A stretch of 64,000 nucleotides of DNA, from NCBI GenBank assembly GCA_001704575.1, contig MCAW01000001.1, positions 183,876-247,875 of the forward strand, read 5' to 3'. Positions 46,114-55,244 of the stretch are shown here, in pieces; position 1 is the stretch's first letter; each line of letters opens with the position of its first letter. The notes beneath the pieces are model-generated. The model did no database searches. It was not told the DNA's origin and saw only the letters and a program-made list of their open reading frames with translations. Source of the DNA: Methylophilales bacterium LSUCC0135. Lineage in GTDB: Bacteria; Pseudomonadota; Gammaproteobacteria; Burkholderiales; Methylophilaceae. Both the position numbers and the translations under genes were made by a program.

Positions 46114-46607
46114 GGTGTCGCCCATTTCATCCGGATCAGGTATTTGACGGCATTGCCAGCGGATTCTTCCTGCACCTCGTGGTTCGCCAGCGTGGCATTC
46201 GCCAGCAGCGGTTCGTATTTCAGTTGCTCCAGGTAATTCACCATGCTTTCTTCGTCCGGTGATTCCGCCTGAATCGTGATCTGGCCGGTTTTGGCATTCA
46301 CTTCAAGGCTAAGCAGTGCCACGGCATCGCTGCGCGTTGCTTCCAGTTTTTTCAGCAGCAGATTCCAGTCGGCAGCGAGGAGTGTGTTCTCCTTGTTGCG
46401 TAACTGCGTTTGGCGCAGGCTTGAGTTTTTTGCAAGGGTTTGTTGCAGCGCTGCAGCACGCTGTTCATGGGTTTGTTCGGCTTGCATGAGGGCTTGATAG
46501 CGCTCCGCCGCGTACACAAAAGTCAGCGCGCCGGCGAACAGCATGATCCAGGCAATGCGCGGCGTTGGTGGGCGTTTTTGCAGAAAGTCGAGTTGCATCT
46601 GTTTCAA
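46110..46607 (-). CDS. PilN/GspL-C-terminal-like assembly protein
   Basis: A 165-residue protein with one N-terminal transmembrane helix (IAWIMLFAGALTFVYAA), a coiled coil and a periplasmic domain containing ISLEVNAKTG-like LSLEVNAKTGQITIQAESPD. PilN and the C-terminal part of GspL share this design. It overlaps both neighbours by 4 bases (ATGA). Confidence 0.7.
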   Translation of the reverse strand: MKQMQLDFLQKRPPTPRIAWIMLFAGALTFVYAAERYQALMQAEQTHEQRAAALQQTLAKNSSLRQTQLRNKENTLLAADWNLLLKKLEATRSDAVALLSLEVNAKTGQITIQAESPDEESMVNYLEQLKYEPLLANATLANHEVQEESAGNAVKYLIRMKWATP

Positions 46608-47422
46608 GGCCTCACGGAATGCTTCTGGTCCGGACTTTGGCCGCTTTGGGGCGGTATCAGGTTGATTTGCCAGGGCTTGAGCAGGTGCCAGTCTGCTTCG
46701 ATGCCTGGGGCTTGTATGACAAGATTTTTCGGCTGCGGGGCACTATCGGACAGCGCTGCGCGTTGCAGCATTTGGCTGAGTGCGGAAAGCGCGCTGTCGG
46801 CAAAGGACTCGACCCTGATGCGCTGTAAATCACCGTTCTTGACGCGCGCGAGGCAAATTCTGCCGGCTTCAACCAGAGCGAGCCAGGTGTCGGTTTTCTT
46901 CAGCGATTTTTTCTGGTTTGCGCAGAAGTGTGTGATCCAGGGCTGCACGCGGTTAACCTGCATTTGGTTGCGCTTGAATACGCCCAGCAGGGTATCCAGC
47001 CATTCTGCATGGATGGTACTGGCCATCACGCTGCTGCTGTCAGCTGACCACTCGGCACGAACGTTCCACTGATCGGCCATGGGGCCGATTTTTTGTCGCA
47101 ATGCCTCATGTGCCCAGCCTTGTGTTTCTGCCCAGTTCAAAAACAGCGGCGGGGCTTCCAGTTGCCAGATCGGGGCAATTTGATGCGATAGGGCGATGCT
47201 GATGCGGCGGCGTCCCGGAAATTCTTTCTCAATTTCCCGGCAGATTCTTTCAATCGGAACAAGCGATTGCTGCCGGTTGAAATGCGTCGTATCGGTGAGG
47301 GTGTTCCATTCCGATGCAGATAATGCGCTGACAAAAACGCGAGCACCGGCAGTGACCGTGACCTGTCTGGCGGTGATGGAGAGTGTCAACTCAGGCAGCA
47401 AACGTAACACGATTGATCTCAT
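46604..47422 (-). CDS. PilM/GspL-N-terminal-like cytoplasmic protein
   Basis: A 272-residue protein with no membrane segment, in the place where PilM or the cytoplasmic actin-like domain of GspL would be encoded. Sequence similarity to known families is weak to my reading; the assignment rests on order (E, this gene, PilN-like, PilO-like). It overlaps the ATPase gene by 32 bases. Confidence 0.5.
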   Translation of the reverse strand: MRSIVLRLLPELTLSITARQVTVTAGARVFVSALSASEWNTLTDTTHFNRQQSLVPIERICREIEKEFPGRRRISIALSHQIAPIWQLEAPPLFLNWAETQGWAHEALRQKIGPMADQWNVRAEWSADSSSVMASTIHAEWLDTLLGVFKRNQMQVNRVQPWITHFCANQKKSLKKTDTWLALVEAGRICLARVKNGDLQRIRVESFADSALSALSQMLQRAALSDSAPQPKNLVIQAPGIEADWHLLKPWQINLIPPQSGQSPDQKHSVRP

Positions 47423-49052
47423 TCAGTGTGGTTTCGCCGTTGGCTACCAGCGACAGGGCTCTGGCTCTGAGGCTTTGCATGCCGGTTGCATAGGCAACTT
47501 CCTTGATTTGCCGGATGGCAGAACGGGCGACGACCAGTTCCCGGATTTCATCGTTGAAAATCAGCACCTCGGCGATGGCTTTGCGCCCGCGGTAGCCGGT
47601 GCCGCGACATTGTCCACAACCTGCACCGGCTTGCAGCTTGTAGTGCTTGATATCTTCGCGCGTTAATCCCGAGAGTTCGAGCAGTTCATCATCCGGCTGG
47701 GCGGCTTCCAGGCAGTGCGGGCAATTGATCCGGACCAAACGCTGCGCAAGAATGCCGTTCAGCGCCGAGACAAAGCTGTAGGGATCAACCCCCATGTGCA
47801 TGAAGCGGCCGATGACATCGAAGACGTTGTTGGCGTGCACGGAGGTGAACACAAGGTGGCCGGTGAGGGCCGATTGCACGGCGATTTGTGCGGTTTCCGG
47901 ATCGCGGATTTCACCGACCAGAATCTTGTCCGGGTCGTGCCGCAATATTGAGCGCAGGCCGCGCGAAAAGGTCAGCCCCTTTTTTTCATTCACCGGGATT
48001 TGCAGGACGCCGGCAAGCTGGTATTCGACCGGGTCTTCAATGGTGATGATTTTGTCGAAGCCGGTATTGATCTCGGAGATGGCTGCGTACAGCGTAGTGG
48101 TTTTACCACTGCCAGTCGGGCCGGTGGCCAATAACATGCCGTGCGGCTCGGATGCCAGCATGCGGATTTGTTTCATCGTGGCTGCGTCAAATCCGAGCTG
48201 GTCGAGCGTGATGCTGACCGCTTCGCCGGTCAGGTTCTGGCGATCGAGGATCCGGATCACCGAATCTTCACCAAACACCCCGGGCATGATGGAAATGCGC
48301 AGATCGACTTCGCGATCCTTGATGAATACCTTGCAGCGACCATCCTGCGGGATGCGCCGTTCGGCGATATCCAGTTCAGCCATCACCTTGATGCGGGAAA
48401 TGGTCTGTTCTGCCACATCGCGTCCGGCTGGTTGCGCAACACGGTTGAGTACGCCATCGATCCGGTATTTGATGCAGAGCCCGTTGGGATCATTCTCGAA
48501 GTGGATGTCGGAGGCACCGCTCATCAGAGCGTCATACAGCGTGGAGTTGACCAGCTTGATGATAGGCGAGGCGTCGGCGCCAATGGCCTGCAACGAAATC
48601 TGCTCAGCCTGATTCTGCGCTGTACCGCTTTGCAGGTCAGTGCGGACGTTGTCCATGGCCCTGATGTTTTTTTCCAGCAAATGCAGCCAGGCCAGTATGT
48701 CCTGGCGCGAAGCCAGGGCGTAGCCGAAGGGTGCATTGATTCTTTGGTTGGCCCAGGCCAGCAGATCTTCGTCAAAGGGGTCCGGGAATACGAACCAGAG
48801 CGTATTTTCAGCATCACGGATCAGCATGGATTCATGGGCGTGCGCTTCATTGAAGGGCAGTACATCAAAGGCCGGGCTGGATTGTCTCAGGGCGGACATC
48901 TCCAGGTGCGGGTAGCTGAAAGCCTGTGCCAGCTCCGCTAATAGCTCGGGCTCGTCCTTTGCCGTGATCTGCATGAGGCTGGCGAGCATGGTTTTTCCAT
49001 CCGCGCTGGCCATGCGCCGCGCTTTTTCTAGCGTGGTCTGACCGATGCTCAT
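47391..49052 (-). CDS. gspE: Type II secretion/type IV pilus assembly ATPase (GspE/PilB family)
   Basis: A 553-residue hexameric secretion ATPase. It has an N-terminal GspEII-like domain, then the AAA-like core with Walker [14 protein letters not shown] (~residue 310), Asp box ITIEDPVEYQ, Walker B-like VGEIRDPETA and a zinc-binding CPHC...CGQC pair near residues 460-490. It powers assembly of the pseudopilus made from the GspG-like pilin. It overlaps gspF by 4 bases. Confidence 0.92.
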   Translation of the reverse strand: MSIGQTTLEKARRMASADGKTMLASLMQITAKDEPELLAELAQAFSYPHLEMSALRQSSPAFDVLPFNEAHAHESMLIRDAENTLWFVFPDPFDEDLLAWANQRINAPFGYALASRQDILAWLHLLEKNIRAMDNVRTDLQSGTAQNQAEQISLQAIGADASPIIKLVNSTLYDALMSGASDIHFENDPNGLCIKYRIDGVLNRVAQPAGRDVAEQTISRIKVMAELDIAERRIPQDGRCKVFIKDREVDLRISIMPGVFGEDSVIRILDRQNLTGEAVSITLDQLGFDAATMKQIRMLASEPHGMLLATGPTGSGKTTTLYAAISEINTGFDKIITIEDPVEYQLAGVLQIPVNEKKGLTFSRGLRSILRHDPDKILVGEIRDPETAQIAVQSALTGHLVFTSVHANNVFDVIGRFMHMGVDPYSFVSALNGILAQRLVRINCPHCLEAAQPDDELLELSGLTREDIKHYKLQAGAGCGQCRGTGYRGRKAIAEVLIFNDEIRELVVARSAIRQIKEVAYATGMQSLRARALSLVANGETTLNEINRVTFAA

Positions 49053-50233
49053 TGCAGGCTTCCTGCCAGTTCAAAAATGGGGAGGTAGAGCAAGACGACA
49101 ACCAGTCCGATCAGCAGGCCGATAAAAATCATCAACAATGGCTCGAACAATCGGGTAAACCAGTCGATTGCGCGCGCGGTTTCTCCTTCATGGAAGGTGG
49201 CGATGCGTTCCATCATTTCACCCATTTTTCCGCTTTTTTCTGCAACCAGCAGCATGCGGTAAGCGACTGGCGTGGTTAAGCCGGCATGTGCCATGGATTC
49301 AGACAGTGCACGCCCCTCCCTGACATTGCGCATGGCGTCATCAAGTTGCTCGCGCAGTTGAAAATGCAGTTGTTCTGACGACATTTCGAGTGCTGTGACC
49401 GCCGGAATCCCGCCATTCAGCAGCATGCCGGTGGTGCGATAAAAGCGGGTGAGGTGGAATAGGTTAAGAAATTCGCCGACGGTGGGCAATTGCCAGATCA
49501 GTCTGATCAGGTGAGCACGCAAATTGGCTACCAGCAAAAGCGCGGACATGCCGCCTGCCGCAGCGAGCAAAGCCATCATGACGATGAGTGTGTTGTGCTC
49601 GATGAATTGCCCGGTGGCAACCAATGCTCTGGATGCCCAGGGCAGATTTTCCAGGTTGTCTGCGTAGATGGCGGCAAACTTGGGCGTGACGTAGCCGAGA
49701 AGAAACAAAACGACCAGCGTGCCGATCGAGAGCAGGATCAACGGGTAAATTGAGGCAGTCTGGATTTTTTTTCGCAGCTGATCAACTTGCTCATCATATG
49801 CGATGAAGCGGGACAGGGCCTCCATGAGATTGCCGGTCTGTTCCGAAGCTTTGAGCGTGGCTACATAAAACGCCGGAAAATTCTCGGGAAAGTGACTGAT
49901 GGCCGCAGAGAACGATTCGCCTTGATGAATGTGTTGCAGAACGTCTGTAAGTGTGGCTTTGGCTTTGGGCTTGTTTTCTTTCTCGGCAAGTACCTCAAGG
50001 GCCTCAACCAATGAAAGGCCGCCTTCCAGCATGGCGTGCATATCGCGGGAAAAATGATTGAGCGGAAATTTCTCAGTGAACAGATTGCCCGCAGAGAAGC
50101 CACGCACCGGGCTCAGATTCAGCACATTGCAACCCTGGCGACGGGCATCGGCAGCAGCCAGGGCTGCGCTTGCTGCCTCGATTTGCAGGACAACCTTTGT
50201 GTTGTTTTGAAGTGCCCGAACCTTGAACAGCAT
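49049..50233 (-). CDS. gspF: Type II secretion inner-membrane platform protein (GspF/PilC family)
   Basis: A 394-residue polytopic protein with two T2SF domains (residues ~65-190 and ~270-390). The motif FSRDMHAMLEGGLSLVEALEVL marks the first, and a C-terminal membrane segment (LLMIFIGLLIGLVVVLLYLPIF) ends it. It forms the platform for the ATPase and begins 2 bases after gspG. Confidence 0.92.
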   Translation of the reverse strand: MLFKVRALQNNTKVVLQIEAASAALAAADARRQGCNVLNLSPVRGFSAGNLFTEKFPLNHFSRDMHAMLEGGLSLVEALEVLAEKENKPKAKATLTDVLQHIHQGESFSAAISHFPENFPAFYVATLKASEQTGNLMEALSRFIAYDEQVDQLRKKIQTASIYPLILLSIGTLVVLFLLGYVTPKFAAIYADNLENLPWASRALVATGQFIEHNTLIVMMALLAAAGGMSALLLVANLRAHLIRLIWQLPTVGEFLNLFHLTRFYRTTGMLLNGGIPAVTALEMSSEQLHFQLREQLDDAMRNVREGRALSESMAHAGLTTPVAYRMLLVAEKSGKMGEMMERIATFHEGETARAIDWFTRLFEPLLMIFIGLLIGLVVVLLYLPIFELAGSLQ

Positions 50234-50235
50234 GG

Positions 50236-50661
50236 TTACCAGTTACCGATATCAGAAGCATCGCCAGTGCCGCCGGGTTGGCGATCTGAACCAAACGAGT
50301 AGAGGTCGTATTCCCCGCGTTCACCCGGAGACCTGTATTGATAATCCATACCCCAAGGATCAGGAGGCACGGCTTTTTTCAGGTAAGGCCCTTGCCATCT
50401 TTGCGCCCCGGCGGGTGCTGCATTCAATGCCTGCAGACCCTCTTCCGTTGCAGGATAGCGGCCGACATCCAGACGGTATTGGTCAAGCGCGTCTTCAAGC
50501 GCACGTATCTGTGCTCGCGCCATCTTGCTCTCGGATTTGCCCAATTGGCTGAAATAGCGCGGCCCGACAAAACTGACCAGCAAGCCGATTATGACGAGGA
50601 CCACCAGAAGTTCCAACAGCGTGAAACCAGCCGGTTTTCTGAATGCGATTTTATTCATCAT
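50236..50661 (-). CDS. gspG: Major pseudopilin, GspG family
   Basis: A 141-residue type II pseudopilin with a prepilin peptidase site (GFTLLELLVVLVIIGLLVS) and the GspG-specific features YRLDVGRYPATEEGLQAL and a C-terminal PDPWGMDYQYRSPG calcium-loop-like region. The first of two adjacent ATGs (50661) is used as start. It is the first gene of the secretion operon. Confidence 0.92.
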   Translation of the reverse strand: MMNKIAFRKPAGFTLLELLVVLVIIGLLVSFVGPRYFSQLGKSESKMARAQIRALEDALDQYRLDVGRYPATEEGLQALNAAPAGAQRWQGPYLKKAVPPDPWGMDYQYRSPGERGEYDLYSFGSDRQPGGTGDASDIGNW

Positions 50662-51194
50662 GGCTTTCTTGCCTGCTAAATTTATCATTAATACAACAAA
50701 TAGCGATTATAACTTGTTCTCGCGCCGCATGTAGTTCAATACCGCTTATCTTCACATGTGATTTACTCGCATCACGACCATCTTTCAATCTGCAACCATC
50801 CGGTGAATGCAAATCAATTGAAAGATTGGCAAATAACTTCAGTAGTACATCAGGAGTTCTTCAGAACGCATTCTGGATTTCATATGTTTCATTTATGCAA
50901 TCCAGATTCCAGCCTTGATGCTTGTCAGCAGGCTAACAAAGAAATTTGAAACATCAATAACGAAGCGGAATAAGACCAAGTGCACCGTAGATTTTTACTA
51001 CCGCCAACGGTATTTACGAACTGATAAAAACAAAACAAATGATATAAATAACATTAATAAAACAATATAATTTATTGATTAATAATAAAAAATTAACATT
51101 ATTTTTGTTGACACGGCCTTGCACTTTGTAACAACATATTTACGAAGGTCAGCTGTTTTGTTGAGCCTTGGATGTTTTATTAGGAGTTGCTGCC
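50662..51194. promoter_or_regulatory. Divergent intergenic region, very AT-rich on its right side
   Basis: 533 bases between the secretion operon (minus) and the hfa-like operon (plus). From ~50985 to 51110 it is markedly A/T-rich (long A and T runs), unlike the rest of the window, which is typical of silencer-bound or imported DNA. TTGACA occurs at 51108-51113; no well-spaced -10 was found. Short open frames here lack family features. Confidence 0.5.
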
Positions 51195-51629
51195 ATGAAC
51201 AAGAAAATACTGCATTCCGCCACCGCTATCCTGATTCTCTTTTCTACGCCGGTTGTTTTGGCAGCCGGTGCTTCCAATGAATGGTCCGATGCGTGGACCC
51301 CGCCTTCTTCACAAGCCCGAACCGTGCAGCTTTTGCAGGCTGATCTGATCGAGAAAATGGAAGGCGATTACTACGACGGCTTTACGACCAATCTGACGGT
51401 AAACAGCTATTCCAGTGTTACAACCGGGGTGCTGATGTCCGGCGATATCACCACCAACATCACCGGCAATTACAACAATGTGGATGCCTACAACAACGGT
51501 GACAGCACCGGGGTGCTGACTTCAAATATTGGACTTAACTCTTCCATACAGTCGCCGGACGGCAGTTCGATTACCAATATCGATAGCGAAAACAACTGCG
51601 ATATCGGATCCACATGCAATAACAACTAA
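51195..51629 (+). CDS. Small exported Asn/Thr/Ser-rich protein, HfaA-like
   Basis: A 144-residue protein with a signal peptide (ILILFSTPVVLA) and a mature part rich in N, T, S and G (NITGNYNNVDAYNNGDSTG). The start has AGGAG eight bases upstream. Its position just before a CsgG/HfaB-family gene matches hfaA-hfaB in holdfast-forming bacteria, where HfaA is an amyloid-like anchor protein. The similarity is in composition and gene order; I cannot show it is homologous. A truncated paralogue exists at 45257. Confidence 0.65.
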   Translation: MNKKILHSATAILILFSTPVVLAAGASNEWSDAWTPPSSQARTVQLLQADLIEKMEGDYYDGFTTNLTVNSYSSVTTGVLMSGDITTNITGNYNNVDAYNNGDSTGVLTSNIGLNSSIQSPDGSSITNIDSENNCDIGSTCNNN

Positions 51630-51647
51630 CAGAATTGCGAGCCGATA

Positions 51648-52751
51648 ATGAAAACAATACTTAAATTTCCGCTCAAAAAAATCGTCTTCCTTTCATCTGT
51701 GCTTGCGCTGGCCGGTTGTGTCAGTGTGCCCGGTATCGCGCCGGCACAGAAAAATGCCGGGCTGGTTAGCGGCCCCCCGGTCAATGACATCATTACCCCT
51801 TTCGATAACGCTCTCAGTTGCTTGAGTGGTCGGGTAAACCCCAAGCTGACATTTTCGGTAGGCGCAATTCTGGATCAGACCGGCAAGGAGCAATTCACTG
51901 AAGGTGGTTCTGGCAAGTTCGTGACTCAGGGCGCTGGCGATATCGTGCAATCCGCACTGTTTAAGGCCGGCTTGACCGTGGTGAACCGGCGCGACCCTAG
52001 GGTGATGGAAACCGAGGTGAAGTGGGGGCTGCAAAGCGCAAAGAAAGTCATCGCCAGCAATTTCTTTATTACCGGCAGTATCAATTCTCTCGATTTCATT
52101 CCTGGTGGCGGGTTTGACGCCAAGATCGGCGGTATCGGACCGTCTTACCGGCAGAACCGTATTTTGGTCGGCCTGGATCTCTTCATGACAGACGCCAGAA
52201 CCGGGCGAATTGTTGCCAACGTGCCAATCCAGAAGCAAATTTATGCCTCTGAATTTGGTTTCGGTATCGGCCGTTTTATCGGCGAAACACTGGTCACTAT
52301 CGACGCCGGCTGGAAAGAGCGCGAAGCCCTGCATTTTGCGCTGCGCCAAATGCTCAATCTCGGGACTTTCGAGCTGTTGACGCAAGTCATGTCACCCAAA
52401 AACTATGTGTCTTGTCGTGAACAGATCGATGCCTTGCACGGGTACACAGAAAACACCCCGGGCGCATTGGCCTTGAAAAAGTATCTGGAGAAGAACGCTG
52501 CAGGCACTGATGTGAATCCAGAACCTGAGTCCGACGACGTGCTGAACAAAACGGCACCTGCTGCGCCGGTCAATGGCGCGCATTCCGGCCCGGTAAAAAC
52601 GGATGACTCGGCTGAAACCTATTCGCTCAAACCTGAAAACGGTGCAGAAGAAGTCAACACAATCAATGAAAAAACCAACGAAGTGATGGAGGGCGATTTC
52701 ACCTCAACGACAAGCGAAGAGCTCAGCAGAAAAATAATCGTGACTGAATAG
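51648..52751 (+). CDS. CsgG/HfaB-family outer-membrane lipoprotein
   Basis: A 367-residue lipoprotein (signal peptide ending LALAGC). Residues ~65-265 match the CsgG/HfaB domain: IVQSALFKAGLTVVNRRDP, VKWGLQSAKKVIASNFFITGSI and VGLDLFMTDARTGRIVANVP. CsgG forms the curli export pore; HfaB anchors holdfast in Caulobacter. About 100 polar C-terminal residues are extra. Genes for exported proteins flank it on both sides, so it is presumably their export channel or anchor. Confidence 0.82.
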   Translation: MKTILKFPLKKIVFLSSVLALAGCVSVPGIAPAQKNAGLVSGPPVNDIITPFDNALSCLSGRVNPKLTFSVGAILDQTGKEQFTEGGSGKFVTQGAGDIVQSALFKAGLTVVNRRDPRVMETEVKWGLQSAKKVIASNFFITGSINSLDFIPGGGFDAKIGGIGPSYRQNRILVGLDLFMTDARTGRIVANVPIQKQIYASEFGFGIGRFIGETLVTIDAGWKEREALHFALRQMLNLGTFELLTQVMSPKNYVSCREQIDALHGYTENTPGALALKKYLEKNAAGTDVNPEPESDDVLNKTAPAAPVNGAHSGPVKTDDSAETYSLKPENGAEEVNTINEKTNEVMEGDFTSTTSEELSRKIIVTE

Positions 52752-52791
52752 CATGCGGTCACAGTAAAGAATTCGGACGGTTGTCCGGATG

Positions 52792-52811
52792 CTCTCTCGA
52801 GAGAGATTTTT
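52792..52811 (+). terminator. Perfect palindrome and T run between the hfaB-like gene and the acidic protein gene
   Basis: CTCTCTCGAGAGAG is a 14-base palindrome followed by ATTTTTGTT. It could be a weak terminator that sets different levels for the pore and the downstream exported protein, or a stabilising hairpin. Confidence 0.45.
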
Positions 52812-52838
52812 GTTCAAAACCTTCAAGGAGATACAAAA

Positions 52839-53573
52839 ATGAAAAGTTCCAAGATGTTTAAACTCAGTGCGGTTGCTGCAGCCTTTGCGCTGTCTTCCGC
52901 AGCCACACCTGCACTTGCAGACAGCATCGAAGATCTGCTCGATGAAATGCGTCCTGCGTCTTTCTTTGTTGATGACATTACCATCTATGTGCCGGACATG
53001 AATGGCGCCGAGGATGAGGTAATTGAAATCGACGTCGGCTTTGTCAATGCAGCCAACATCATAGACAATGACAGCGATATCGATGCCGAAATTGAGATAG
53101 AAGCGGATGGCGGTGATATCAATATTCTCAATGATGCGCCAGATCCTCAGGGTGTTGATACGGTGCTGCATTCCGTCGCTGCAACAGCCATCGGCGCCTA
53201 CAATGCCTCTGATGCTGCAATTGAAATGAATGTTGCACAGAACGCGGCAGGATATATTGCAGACATCGATGATACTCAGTTGTTTAGCGGCGGTGCTATC
53301 GTTGCTTATAATCCCAATACATCTGCCTATAACTTGGTCAGCAATGAAGCTGAAATCAGTGCTGAAGTCGAGTTTGAAGCCGATACCGGCGACTATGAAG
53401 ATGGGGGCATGTTCTCCAGCTTCTTCGGTGGGGATGACTACAATGTTTCTGGCGATATCAATCTCGCCAATGTTGCGATTGCTGCTACTGCCATCGGCGC
53501 TTACAACGCAGCTGGTATCAGCGTGACAACTACATCCGCAGTAGAGGCCGCAGTTGGCGCCGTAAATCCATAA
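52839..53573 (+). CDS. Acidic exported repeat protein of the hfa-like locus
   Basis: A 244-residue protein with a signal peptide (VAAAFALSSAATPALA) and a strongly acidic mature chain. Two halves repeat: EIEIEADGGD...VAATAIGAYNASDAAIEM (residues ~87-128) and EVEFEADTGD...IAATAIGAYNAAGISV (residues ~179-230). The ATAIGAYNA core is the same in both. Alternating hydrophobic/polar beta-strand patterns suggest a fibre-forming or beta-solenoid protein. It is a candidate cargo for the CsgG-like pore, analogous to HfaD or a curlin, but I do not recognise a family. Confidence 0.65.
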   Translation: MKSSKMFKLSAVAAAFALSSAATPALADSIEDLLDEMRPASFFVDDITIYVPDMNGAEDEVIEIDVGFVNAANIIDNDSDIDAEIEIEADGGDINILNDAPDPQGVDTVLHSVAATAIGAYNASDAAIEMNVAQNAAGYIADIDDTQLFSGGAIVAYNPNTSAYNLVSNEAEISAEVEFEADTGDYEDGGMFSSFFGGDDYNVSGDINLANVAIAATAIGAYNAAGISVTTTSAVEAAVGAVNP

Positions 53574-53599
53574 ATCCGGGAGCGGTGTTGATAGGATTG

Positions 53600-53630
53600 C
53601 CCCTGCAGGGTTTGCGCCCTCAGGGGTTTT
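53600..53630 (+). terminator. Terminator after the hfa-like operon
   Basis: CCCCTGCAGGG and CCCTCAGGGG pair (one bulge) and run into TTTTCTGTTT, 27 bases after the stop codon. The remaining ~310 bases to tig hold no gene and should contain the tig promoter. Confidence 0.7.
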
Positions 53631-53939
53631 CTGTTTGATGCGGCCGTTGCGACCAAGTGCTCACGGTCCCGTCGGGGCATCAAATCTGCCACAAGCCGTA
53701 TTTTCTGATAAAATTCACCGCATTTAAGCAGCATGGAGCTTCTGTCGCTATGTGCTGTCAGAGTCAATTCGAAATGGTTTTTGATTGAAATTTGGCGAAA
53801 ATTTCGGATCATTTCAATTGCGGTCTTCGCAGGCGGAGATCGATTTTTTTCATAACCCAAACATTGGAATTCTGTACCTTCAAGTTGCCGTCCGGCAGCT
53901 TTATCGTATGGCTATCGATAGATTTAAGGAATTCGGTAC

Positions 53940-55244
53940 ATGTCAGCAACTGTTGAAACCACTAGCAATCTCGGCCGCCGTATTACAGTCTCGGTGCCGA
54001 TGCAGCCCATCATCGACGAAGTCAATCAGCGCATCAGTCGCATTGCCCGAACGGCCAAGCTTGCCGGTTTCCGTCCCGGCAAGGTGCCGTTGAGGATGGT
54101 CGAGCAGCAATATGGCGCGCAAGTGCGCGATGAGGTGCTTTCCAGTACGGTTGAGCGCACATTCACTGATGCGATCGAAGAGAACAAGCTGCGCGTGGCC
54201 GGTTTTCCGGATATTCAGCACAAACCGTTTGGCGAGGTGGTGGAAACATTTGAATACACTGCAACATTCGAGATTTTTCCCGAAGTGGTGATTGGTGACC
54301 TGAGCAAGGTCAAGATCGAGCGCCCGACACTGGAGTTGAGTGAGGCTGACGTCAAGAAAACCGTGGATGTGCTGGTCAAACAACGTGCGACCTTCGAGCC
54401 GGTCAAGCGCGCTGCCAAGAAGGGCGACAAGGTGAGTATTTCCCTGACAGCCTCGATTGATGGCGAGCAGGTTGAGAGTACCGGCGATCAGTCTATCGAC
54501 CTGATTTTGGGCGAAGGTGGCCGTTATCCCGAGTTCGACGAGAAACTGATCGGCAATAAGGCCGGTAGCGAAAAAACCTTTGAAATCGCATATCCGGCGG
54601 ATCACAAGCCGGAACAGCTGGCTGGTAAAACCGTGGTTTACCAGGTCAAGTTCAACGGCGTCGAGCAGGCTAAACTGCCTGCAGTTGATGCAGAATTTGC
54701 CCGCAGTCTTGGTGTCGAAGATGGTGATGTCGAGAAAATGTATGCGGAAATCAAGGTCAGTCTCGGCCAGGAAGTCGATAAACGCGTCAAGGCCAGGTTG
54801 AAGGATCAGGTGTTTAATGCGCTGATCGAGAATGTTGAGGTGGAACTGCCCAACGCGCTGGTGAATGTTGAAATCAACCGCCAGATGGAAATGACCAAAC
54901 ATAACCTGCAGCAGCGTGGTGTTGATGTCAGCAACGTGACTTTGGAGCCGGGGATGTTTGAAGAGCAGGCAAAGCGCGCGACCAAACTGCGGCTGATCCT
55001 GCAGGAAATCGTGATTCAGAACCAGTTGCAGGCAACGCCGGAGCAGGTCAGGGCGATGGTCGATCAGTTCGGCCAAAGTTTTGAGCGCCCGGAAGATGTG
55101 GTGCGCTGGTACTATGCTGACCCCAAGCGTCTGGACGAGCCTGCAGCCCTGGCGACAGAAGAGAACGTCGTGAACTGGGTGCTGGAGAATACCAAGGTCA
55201 GCAACAAGAAATTCAAGTTCGACGAATTGATGGGAAACGCTTAA
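53940..55244 (+). CDS. tig: Trigger factor
   Basis: Ribosome-bound chaperone and peptidyl-prolyl isomerase, 434 residues. The ribosome-binding signature GFRPGKVPLRMVEQQYG is at residues ~43-60, followed by the FKBP-type PPIase domain (EPVKRAAKKGDKVSISL, ~residue 155) and a helical C-terminal domain. First gene of the conserved tig-clpP-clpX-lon-hup order. Confidence 0.97.
   Translation: MSATVETTSNLGRRITVSVPMQPIIDEVNQRISRIARTAKLAGFRPGKVPLRMVEQQYGAQVRDEVLSSTVERTFTDAIEENKLRVAGFPDIQHKPFGEVVETFEYTATFEIFPEVVIGDLSKVKIERPTLELSEADVKKTVDVLVKQRATFEPVKRAAKKGDKVSISLTASIDGEQVESTGDQSIDLILGEGGRYPEFDEKLIGNKAGSEKTFEIAYPADHKPEQLAGKTVVYQVKFNGVEQAKLPAVDAEFARSLGVEDGDVEKMYAEIKVSLGQEVDKRVKARLKDQVFNALIENVEVELPNALVNVEINRQMEMTKHNLQQRGVDVSNVTLEPGMFEEQAKRATKLRLILQEIVIQNQLQATPEQVRAMVDQFGQSFERPEDVVRWYYADPKRLDEPAALATEENVVNWVLENTKVSNKKFKFDELMGNA

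Noticed and set aside
50643-50949. Two small plus-strand frames in the secretion/hfa intergenic region
   Set aside because: No ribosome sites, no family features, overlapping each other and antisense to the gspG start.
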